In this document: in pieces, positions 57,533 through 64,000 of the stretch
How positions within the stretch are numbered: the first letter of the stretch is position 1
How the letters are laid out: every line of letters begins with the position of its first letter
From: Microbulbifer marinus
GTDB taxonomy: Bacteria > Pseudomonadota > Gammaproteobacteria > Pseudomonadales > Cellvibrionaceae
Assembly (NCBI RefSeq): GCF_900107725.1
Contig: NZ_FNQO01000001.1
Span: 558,001 to 622,000 of the forward strand
Reading direction: 5' to 3'
DNA: 64,000 bases
Program-made: the position numbers and the translations under genes
The notes under the pieces: generated by a model
Told to the model about the DNA's origin: nothing
Database searches by the model: none
The model's input: the letters and a program-made list of their open reading frames with translations, nothing else

Positions 57533-59854
57533 TCAGACAATCCTCTCAGGCGCCGTACTCTGTTCCAGTCGCACGGCAATAAATTTCGAGGTGGGTGTAA
57601 AACTGCCTATGCCGTAACTCTCCAGCGGCACCAATGGGTTCGCCTCCGGGTAGTAGGCCGCGGCCTGCCCCTCGGGAATATCGAACGCAATGAGGGTAAA
57701 ACCCTGCACCCGACGCTCGATTTCATCGTCCCACAGCGACACGACATCGACTTTCTGGCGATCCTCGAATCCCAGCCGGTGTATGTCCTCGAGGTTCGCA
57801 AACAACACGTGCCGTTCCCCCCGTACGCCCCGATAACGGTCGTTCAGGCTGTAAACCGTGGTGTTGAACTGATCGTGGGAGCGCAGCGTCTGCAGTACCA
57901 GGTCCGGCTTGCGCGCCCTGTGGCGGACGCCTTCATTGAGCAGCGAATCGGGCAGCCGATGGCTGATGAATTTTGCCTTTCCCACATCCGTGTTCCAGCG
58001 CCGCTGTGCGGCCGGATTCTGCAGGTAGAAGCCGCCCGGTTGCTCGAGCTTGCGATTGAAATCGCCAAAGCCGGGAATCACATCGGCGATCAGATCGCGA
58101 ATTTTGCCGTAATCCTCTATCAGTGACAGCCAATCGACGGTGTCGCTACCGAGTGTTGCCGCCGCGATTCCCGCGATAATGGCCGGCTCCGAGCGCATCT
58201 GTGACGAGAGCGGCTGCAGCTGACCGAACGACGCGTGCACCATGCTGAAGGAGTCCTCCACCGTAACTGCCTGTGGTCCCGTCGCCTGCCGGTCGATATC
58301 GGTCCGCCCGAGGCAAGGTAGAATCAGTGCCTTCGATCCAGTGACCAGGTGGCTGCGATTGAGCTTGGTGCTGATCTGTACCGTCAACTGACAGGATTGC
58401 AGGCCCCTGTGGGTACGGGGGCTATCCGGCGTGGCCTGCGCGAAGTTGCCACCCAGCCCGACAAACACTTTAATTTTGCCCTGCTCCATCGCCTCGATGG
58501 TCTGCACCACGTTGACGCCGTCTTCCCGCGGGCAGCTGAAGCCGAAGCGTTGCTCGAGGGCATCCAGCAATGCGGGCGGCGGCCGGTCGGCGATGCCCAT
58601 GGTGCGGTCGCCCTGCACGTTACTGTGACCGCGCACCGGACACAGACCGGCGCCGGGCCTGCCGATCTGCCCCCGCAGCAGTTGCAGGTTGGCGAATTCC
58701 TGAATGGTCGGCACCGAGTGCCGGTGCTGGGTGATGCCCATGGCCCAGCAGAAAATAACCCGGTCACTGCGGCTGAAGATATGCGCCGCGCGCTCCAGCT
58801 CGTGCCGTTGCAGGCCGCTCTGCGCGAGGATGTGCCCCCAGCTGGTTGCATCCACGGCCGCGCGATACTCCTCGAATCCGGCGCTGTGGTCGGCGATGAA
58901 CGCCAGATCGAGCGGTCCTGCTGCGCCTTCACTCTCAGCTTCGCGTTGCCACTGAAACAGAAATTTCGCGATGCCGCGGATTGCCGCCATGTCGCCACCG
59001 AGCGCCGGGCGGAAGAAGGCGGTGTTCATCGCAGAATCTCCGTCCGTCAGCATCTGCAGGGGATCCTGGGGAGACTGGAAGCGCTCCAGACCCCTTTCGC
59101 GCAGTGGGTTCAGTACCACCACCTGGGCGCCGCGCTCCACCGCTTCGCGCAGGGGTTCCAGCATACGCGGGTGATTGGTGCCCGGGTTCTGCCCGATCAC
59201 GAAGATGGCGTCGGCATGGGCGAAGTCTTCATAGGTGACGGTGCCCTTGCCGGTGCCGATACTCTGCTGCAACGCGACACCGCTCGCCTCATGGCACATG
59301 TTCGAGCAGTCCGGCAGATTGTTTGTGCCGTACAGGCGCGCGAACAACTGGTAGAGAAAGGCCGCCTCGTTGCTGGCGCGCCCGGATGTGTAGAAAGCTG
59401 CTTGGTGTGGTGACGCAAGTCCGTTCAGGTGCCCGGCAATAATGCCGAAGGCTTCATCCCAGCCGATGGGTCGATAGTGATCCCCACTGCCGTCAAAATA
59501 CATTGGCTCGGTCAACCGCCCCTGGTACTCGAGCCAGTAATCGTCATGCTTTAGCAACTGCTTTATGCTGTTTTGGCGAAAGAAGGCGGCATCCACAGCG
59601 CGGCCGGTCGCTTCCCAGTTGACCGCCTTGGCACCGTTCTCGCAGAAGCGGATGCGCCCTTCTCCCGGCGCCTCGCCCCAGGCGCAGCTCGGGCAGTCAA
59701 AGCCCCCGTGCTGATTCGTCTGCAGCATTGCGCGCAGGTTCTTGAACGGCTGCTTGCTGTCGCGCCAGGCGTGCGCAACGCTGCGCAGCGCCCCCCAGCC
59801 GGCCGCGGGGCGCTGGTACGGATGGAAGCGGAATCGGTCGGCGGGTGGTTTCAT
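57533..59854 (-). CDS. FdhF/YdeP-family molybdopterin oxidoreductase
   Basis: A 773-residue formate dehydrogenase-like protein of the YdeP group. The N-terminal iron-sulfur cysteines are C54, C57 and C71 (GFDCPSCAWGE, RFCENGA). DCSNMCHEAS places C187 where FdhF has selenocysteine, so it is a Cys form. Long molybdopterin-binding segments follow (GRASNEAAFLYQLFARLYGT, IGQNPGTNHPRML). No beta or gamma subunit is adjacent. Its start overlaps the fdhD stop (ATGA). YdeP is associated with acid resistance; the substrate is unknown. Confidence 0.93.
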   Translation of the reverse strand: MKPPADRFRFHPYQRPAAGWGALRSVAHAWRDSKQPFKNLRAMLQTNQHGGFDCPSCAWGEAPGEGRIRFCENGAKAVNWEATGRAVDAAFFRQNSIKQLLKHDDYWLEYQGRLTEPMYFDGSGDHYRPIGWDEAFGIIAGHLNGLASPHQAAFYTSGRASNEAAFLYQLFARLYGTNNLPDCSNMCHEASGVALQQSIGTGKGTVTYEDFAHADAIFVIGQNPGTNHPRMLEPLREAVERGAQVVVLNPLRERGLERFQSPQDPLQMLTDGDSAMNTAFFRPALGGDMAAIRGIAKFLFQWQREAESEGAAGPLDLAFIADHSAGFEEYRAAVDATSWGHILAQSGLQRHELERAAHIFSRSDRVIFCWAMGITQHRHSVPTIQEFANLQLLRGQIGRPGAGLCPVRGHSNVQGDRTMGIADRPPPALLDALEQRFGFSCPREDGVNVVQTIEAMEQGKIKVFVGLGGNFAQATPDSPRTHRGLQSCQLTVQISTKLNRSHLVTGSKALILPCLGRTDIDRQATGPQAVTVEDSFSMVHASFGQLQPLSSQMRSEPAIIAGIAAATLGSDTVDWLSLIEDYGKIRDLIADVIPGFGDFNRKLEQPGGFYLQNPAAQRRWNTDVGKAKFISHRLPDSLLNEGVRHRARKPDLVLQTLRSHDQFNTTVYSLNDRYRGVRGERHVLFANLEDIHRLGFEDRQKVDVVSLWDDEIERRVQGFTLIAFDIPEGQAAAYYPEANPLVPLESYGIGSFTPTSKFIAVRLEQSTAPERIV

Positions 59855-60738
59855 ACGGGCTCCATTACGCGAATCGCCCGGGGGGAGTACAGGCGCGCGG
59901 GTGCCTGAGCGGGCTGGTGCAACAGGTTGAGGTGATTTTCCCGTGCCCAGCGCACGCACATGTCGGTGGGCGCAGAGAGGCTGACCAGCGTACCGACACC
60001 GGCCCGCACCGCCTTCTGCACCAGCTCCAGGCTGCAACGGCTGGTGATGGCCACAAAGCCATGCTGCAACTGGACTCCGCGCTGCAGGCAAGCACCCAGC
60101 AGTTTGTCCATGGCGTTGTGGCGACCGATGTCCTCCCGGCACCACAGGGTCTTACCATTCACGTCTACATAGATAGCCGCGTGCATGGCACCGCTGCGCT
60201 GCAGGTGGCGCTGTGCGCGCCGGATACGTTCGCGCAGGCTGTGCAGATGCGCGGGATCCGGAAGTGCCCCGTGACCTGTTGCGGCGCGATGCTGCCGCAG
60301 CGGCGCCAGTGCCTGGGAAATTGCCTCGACACCACAGAGTCCACAGCCGCTGTTGCCGGCGAGCGCCCTCCTCGCGCGCTTCAGTGCGTGATAGGCGCGC
60401 TGGTTGAGGCGGATGTCCAGGCAGACGGTGTCGCCGTCGCGGTGCACCTCGACATCCAGAATGTGCTTCGGATCGCTGACGACGCCGTTGCCGACACTGA
60501 ATCCGAGCGCATAGTCCTCGAGATCCTCCGGGGTCGCCATCATCACGGCGTGGTTGACGCCGTTGTAACTGATGGCCACCGCCGTTTCTTCGGCTAGCTG
60601 CTGATCCGCCGGTATCGACAAGTCACCAGCACCCCGGTCTGTCCAGTGCAAATATTGCAGCGGCGCCGGAGCAGCCGTTTCCGGGCTCTCGGGCTCTGCG
60701 GTGCGGGCGGCTAGCGATGGCGAAGGCACAGCGGACAT
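59851..60738 (-). CDS. fdhD: Formate dehydrogenase sulfurtransferase FdhD
   Basis: A 295-residue chaperone that transfers sulfur from IscS to the Mo-bis-MGD cofactor of formate dehydrogenases. The CXXC pair is C132/C135 in GNSGCGLCGVEAI, and VNGKTLWCREDIGRHNAMDK is the second family motif. It precedes the FdhF-like gene with an ATGA overlap, so it is the dedicated maturation factor. The N-terminus is Pro/Ala rich and may be shorter in reality. Confidence 0.95.
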   Translation of the reverse strand: MSAVPSPSLAARTAEPESPETAAPAPLQYLHWTDRGAGDLSIPADQQLAEETAVAISYNGVNHAVMMATPEDLEDYALGFSVGNGVVSDPKHILDVEVHRDGDTVCLDIRLNQRAYHALKRARRALAGNSGCGLCGVEAISQALAPLRQHRAATGHGALPDPAHLHSLRERIRRAQRHLQRSGAMHAAIYVDVNGKTLWCREDIGRHNAMDKLLGACLQRGVQLQHGFVAITSRCSLELVQKAVRAGVGTLVSLSAPTDMCVRWARENHLNLLHQPAQAPARLYSPRAIRVMEPV

Positions 60739-60895
60739 AGTCGCATCCTTGTTGCGGCTGCTGGGAAAGTGTTTGCAGGGCCAAGAATATACCGGGGCGG
60801 TTGCGGGCGGGGATCAATCAGGCGCCATTTAACTCACGGCGTTGTGAGAGTGGATGGAGAGAAAGACATCACGGGCACGGCGCATCGCCGGCGAG

Positions 60896-60924
60896 ACAAG
60901 AAAAACCCCGCACGGGGCGGGGTT
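60896..60924 (-). terminator. Rho-independent terminator of glcB
   Basis: Stem AACCCCG/CGGGGTT (60904-60910 and 60918-60924) with an A run on the plus strand at 60900-60905, i.e. T run on the minus strand, 23 bases past the glcB stop. Confidence 0.85.
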
Positions 60925-60946
60925 CTAGGAAGGGAAGCTACTGATC

Positions 60947-63127
60947 TCAGCCGGCTTTACAGCTGGCCTTGAACTCACGACGGCGGCGGTGCAGAACCGG
61001 CTCGGTGTAACCGTTTGGCTGCGCACAGCCTTCGAAGACCAGTTCGCTGGCAGCCTGGAAGGCAATGCTGCTGTCGAAGTCGGGCGCCATGTCCCGGTAA
61101 TTCGGATCGCCGGCATTCTGGCGGTCGACCACTGCGGCCATGCGCTGCATGGTTTCCTCGACTTGCGCCTTGGTTACCACGCCCTGCTTCAGCCAGTTGG
61201 CAATGTGCTGCGAGGAGATGCGCAGCGTTGCGCGGTCTTCCATCAGACCGACATCATTGATGTCGGGCACCTTGGAGCAGCCGACGCCCTGCTCTACCCA
61301 GCGCACCACGTAGCCGAGGATACCCTGGGCATTGTTATCGAGCTCGCGCTGAATTTCCTCGGCGCTCCAGTTGGCTTCTTCGGCAACCGGAACGGTCAGG
61401 ATATCGTCGAGACTGGCATGCGGACGACTGGCGAGCTCTTCCTGGCGCTTGGCCACATCCACCTTGTGGTAGTGCAGCGCGTGCAGCGTTGCAGCGGTGG
61501 GCGACGGTACCCAGGCGGTGTTGGCGCCGGCCATCGGATGCGACAGCTTGGCGTGCATCATCGCCTCCATCTGGTCCGGAATCGGCCACATGCCTTTGCC
61601 AATCTGTGCCCTGCCCTTGAGGCCGGTGGCCAGACCCACGTCGACATTCCAGTCCTCGTAGGCGGAAATCCACTTCGACTGTTTCATGTCGCCCTTGCGA
61701 ATCATCGGGCCGGCAAGCATCGAGGTATGTATCTCGTCACCGGTGCGGTCGAGGAAGCCGGTATTGATAAATACCACGCGCTCTTTCGCCGCGGCGATAC
61801 AGGCCTTCAGGTTGACGGTGGTGCGCCGCTCTTCGTCCATGATGCCCATCTTCACGGTATTGCGCTCGAGACCGAGAGCGTCCTCGATGTGATCGAACAG
61901 CGTGTTGGCAAAAGCCACCTCTTCCGGGCCGTGCATTTTCGGCTTCACGATATAGATGCTGCCGGTGCGGGAATTCTTGATCGGGCCGTCGCCGCGCAGG
62001 TCGTGCAGCGCAATCAGGCTGGTGATCATGCCGTCGAGGATGCCCTCGGGCACCTCGTTGCCGTCTTTGTCCAGCACCGCGTCGTTGGTCATCAGGTGCC
62101 CGACATTGCGCACGAACATCAGGCTGCGGCCCGGCAGCGTCAGCGAGTTGCCATTCGGTGTGGTGTATTCGCGGTCGGCGTTCAGCTTGCGCTCAAAGGT
62201 TTTGCCGCCCTTGCTGATCGATTCCTTCAGGTCGCCTTTCATCAGGCCCAGCCAGTTGCGGTACACAACCACCTTGTCTTCCGCGTCCACCGCGGCGACG
62301 GAATCCTCACAGTCCATGATGGTGGTCAAGGCAGATTCCACCAGGATATCTTTGATCCCGGCGGCATCGGTCTTGCCGATCGGGCTGGCGGGATCGATCT
62401 GAATTTCGAAGCGCAGGCCGTGCTGCTTCAGCAGTATGGCGCTGGGGGATTCGCTGTCGCCGCGGTAGCCGGCGAACTGCTTGGACTTCTGCAATGTGGC
62501 GATGTCACCACTGGCAAGCACGACTTCCAGCAGCGAACCATTGATCCGGTACTCGACCGCATCCTTGTGACTGCCACAGGTCAGCGGCGCGGACTGATCG
62601 AGAAAATCCCGCGCGTACTGGATAACCTTGGCGCCGCGGGCCGGATTGTACTGATCGCCCTTTTCGGCCCCGCCGTCTTCACTGATCACGTCTGTGCCGT
62701 ACAGCGCGTCGTAGAGACTGCCCCAGCGGGCGTTGGCCGCGTTGAGCGCATAGCGGGCATTCATGACCGGCACGACCAGTTGCGGGCCGGCCATGGTGGC
62801 AATCTCCGGGTCGACGTTTTCGGTCGTCGCGGTGAAATCCTCCGGCTCATCGACGAGATAGCCGATCTCGCGCAGAAACGCCTTGTAACGGTCCAGATCG
62901 CGGAACGCGCCGGGATTATCGCGGTACCAGCTGTCGATTTGTTCCTGAATACGATCGCGCTTTTCCAGCAGGGTGCGGTTCAGCGGCGCCAGGTCGCGGA
63001 CGATCTTCTCGAACTCGGCCCAGAACACGTCGGCGCTGACACCGGTACCGGGAATCACTTCTTCGGTGACCATTTTGTGCAGCTCGGACGCGATCTGCAG
63101 TTCGCCGATTTGGACTCGTTCCGTCAT
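60947..63127 (-). CDS. glcB: Malate synthase G
   Basis: A 726-residue monomeric malate synthase that joins glyoxylate and acetyl-CoA. The sequence has the family segments [60 protein letters not shown] and [20 protein letters not shown], and the usual G-isoform length. It is preceded by a LysR gene on the same strand and has its own terminator. Isocitrate lyase is not in this window. Confidence 0.98.
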   Translation of the reverse strand: MTERVQIGELQIASELHKMVTEEVIPGTGVSADVFWAEFEKIVRDLAPLNRTLLEKRDRIQEQIDSWYRDNPGAFRDLDRYKAFLREIGYLVDEPEDFTATTENVDPEIATMAGPQLVVPVMNARYALNAANARWGSLYDALYGTDVISEDGGAEKGDQYNPARGAKVIQYARDFLDQSAPLTCGSHKDAVEYRINGSLLEVVLASGDIATLQKSKQFAGYRGDSESPSAILLKQHGLRFEIQIDPASPIGKTDAAGIKDILVESALTTIMDCEDSVAAVDAEDKVVVYRNWLGLMKGDLKESISKGGKTFERKLNADREYTTPNGNSLTLPGRSLMFVRNVGHLMTNDAVLDKDGNEVPEGILDGMITSLIALHDLRGDGPIKNSRTGSIYIVKPKMHGPEEVAFANTLFDHIEDALGLERNTVKMGIMDEERRTTVNLKACIAAAKERVVFINTGFLDRTGDEIHTSMLAGPMIRKGDMKQSKWISAYEDWNVDVGLATGLKGRAQIGKGMWPIPDQMEAMMHAKLSHPMAGANTAWVPSPTAATLHALHYHKVDVAKRQEELASRPHASLDDILTVPVAEEANWSAEEIQRELDNNAQGILGYVVRWVEQGVGCSKVPDINDVGLMEDRATLRISSQHIANWLKQGVVTKAQVEETMQRMAAVVDRQNAGDPNYRDMAPDFDSSIAFQAASELVFEGCAQPNGYTEPVLHRRRREFKASCKAG

Positions 63128-63238
63128 ATCCTGGGCCTCTCGCTGATTGTTTGATTTGCGGCATTCTAAACAGCCGCTCAGTCATACCGCTAATTTATAG
63201 GCGCAATTTCCGCTATTCACAGACTGAATTTCCTCGGT

Positions 63239-64000
63239 TTAGAGGGACCTGCCGATATCCAGAATCAGACGGCGCAGCCAGCGGTGCGGAGCACTCTGCT
63301 GTAGCAGCGGGCTCCAGGCCATTTTCAACTCCAGCGGCGGAATCTCCAGCGGCGGGTCGCGCCGTACGACACGGGGGTTGTCGCTCGCCAGCTGCGCCAG
63401 TCGCGTCGGCACCGTGACAATGAGGTCACTCTGCTCCGCCAGCAACATCGCCACCTGGTAGTGGCGGGTGAACACGGAAATCTCCCGCTTTTCGCCGTGG
63501 CGACCGATGGCCTCGTCCACCCAGCCGAGCCGCTGCACATCCTCGGGGTTCACGCCGACGCCGACGCCCATGCCGGTTTTACTGACCCAGATATGCTGGG
63601 CCGCCAGATAGCTCTGCAGATTGTAGTCGTCGAGAATCGGGTTATCGGCGCGCATCACACAGGAGAAGGAGTCGCGCCAGACCGTGGCCTGATGAAAGCT
63701 CTGCGGCATGCTGTCGAAGCGGTTGATGACCATGTCCACCTTGCCCTGCTCCACGTCCACGAAGCTGACGTCACTGGGGGTCATGATGTCCAGGCTGATG
63801 CCCGGCGCCGTCTCCCGCAGCTGAATCAGCAGTGATGGAATCAGGGTGGATTCCGCGTAGTCACTGGCCATGATGCGAAAGGTGCGCCGCGCGTCGACCG
63901 GCTCGAAATCCCGGTTGGGCTGTATCACCCGGTCGATGGTGGCCAGCGCTTCCCGGACCATCGGCTGCAGCTCGAGAGCGCGCTCGGTCGGCATCATGCC
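63239..64000 (-). CDS. LysR-type regulator, 5' end outside window
   Basis: 254 visible residues of effector-binding domain; the frame stays open to the window edge. The visible part begins just after the winged helix (MMPTERALELQPMVREALAT), then RRTFRIMASDYAESTLIPSL and VPTRLAQLASDNPRVV, typical of the NodD/NahR-like LysR branch. The gene is upstream of glcB on the same strand with a 111-base gap, so it may regulate glcB, but that is inference. Confidence 0.92.
   Translation of the reverse strand, partial: GMMPTERALELQPMVREALATIDRVIQPNRDFEPVDARRTFRIMASDYAESTLIPSLLIQLRETAPGISLDIMTPSDVSFVDVEQGKVDMVINRFDSMPQSFHQATVWRDSFSCVMRADNPILDDYNLQSYLAAQHIWVSKTGMGVGVGVNPEDVQRLGWVDEAIGRHGEKREISVFTRHYQVAMLLAEQSDLIVTVPTRLAQLASDNPRVVRRDPPLEIPPLELKMAWSPLLQQSAPHRWLRRLILDIGRSL

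Noticed and set aside
60989-63154. A 721-codon open frame antisense to glcB
   Set aside because: It mirrors glcB across nearly its full length, shows no motif, and open antisense frames are common in GC-rich coding DNA; malate synthase G is certain on the other strand.

Overview
The window reads as chromosomal DNA of a marine-type gammaproteobacterium with a GC content around 60 percent. Conserved gammaproteobacterial gene blocks are present: ftsK-lolA-rarA-crcB-serS, trxB-aat-bpt-infA next to clpA-clpS-cspD, and mnmA-hflD-purB-roxA. Together with a large TonB-dependent receptor, a penicillin-acylase family enzyme and an FdhF/YdeP-FdhD pair, they suggest a Cellvibrionales-like lineage (Microbulbifer or Halieaceae type). 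The lineage is an inference, not a measured result. No rRNA, tRNA, CRISPR array, phage or insertion sequence was recognised, and coding density is high.

Left part (1-16.1 kb): the 3' end of a thiolase, a small hypothetical gene, a thioesterase, ccoG, a MocR-type regulator and an acetolactate-synthase-like enzyme. A minus-strand block follows, with a FAN1-like VRR-NUC nuclease, a DinG/XPD-like helicase and an HExxH protein. This block is preceded by a promoter whose -10 lies inside a perfect CTGT-N8-ACAG LexA box. Next is a tightly coupled operon: a small membrane protein, an SbtA-type bicarbonate transporter, purE and purK. It is divergent from a CbbR/CmpR-like LysR regulator, with an array of ATAGATA half-sites between them.

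Middle part (16.1-34 kb), mostly accessory genes: a cytochrome b561; an MCE (MlaD-like) protein with a PqiC-like lipoprotein but no permease or ATPase; a small protein that may be ribbon-helix-helix, behind four copies of a 14-bp near-palindrome; an isochorismatase-like protein with Ser at the nucleophile position; an ECF sigma factor with a zinc-finger anti-sigma; arsM-arsC; a YheT-type hydrolase; egtB-egtD (ergothioneine) overlapping a DUF411 gene; a TonB-dependent receptor divergent from a penicillin-acylase family enzyme; and cysG.

Right part (34-64 kb), mostly housekeeping: serS, crcB, rarA, lolA and ftsK on the minus strand; trxB, aat, bpt and infA on the plus strand; clpA-clpS (minus) and cspD (plus), which with aat and bpt form a nearly complete N-degron module; icd, rluE, and the mnmA-hflD-purB-roxA run continuing into a GNAT enzyme, a DUF7931-like protein, a zinc-ribbon protein and an orphan CheR; then a flavodoxin and arylamine N-acetyltransferase pair, fdhD-fdhF, glcB, and a LysR regulator cut by the window edge.

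The signals most worth following up are the SOS-controlled nuclease/helicase operon, the bicarbonate transporter fused by overlapping stop/start codons to the bicarbonate-using purEK genes, and the repeated 14-bp operator array between the MCE gene and the small DNA-binding-like protein.
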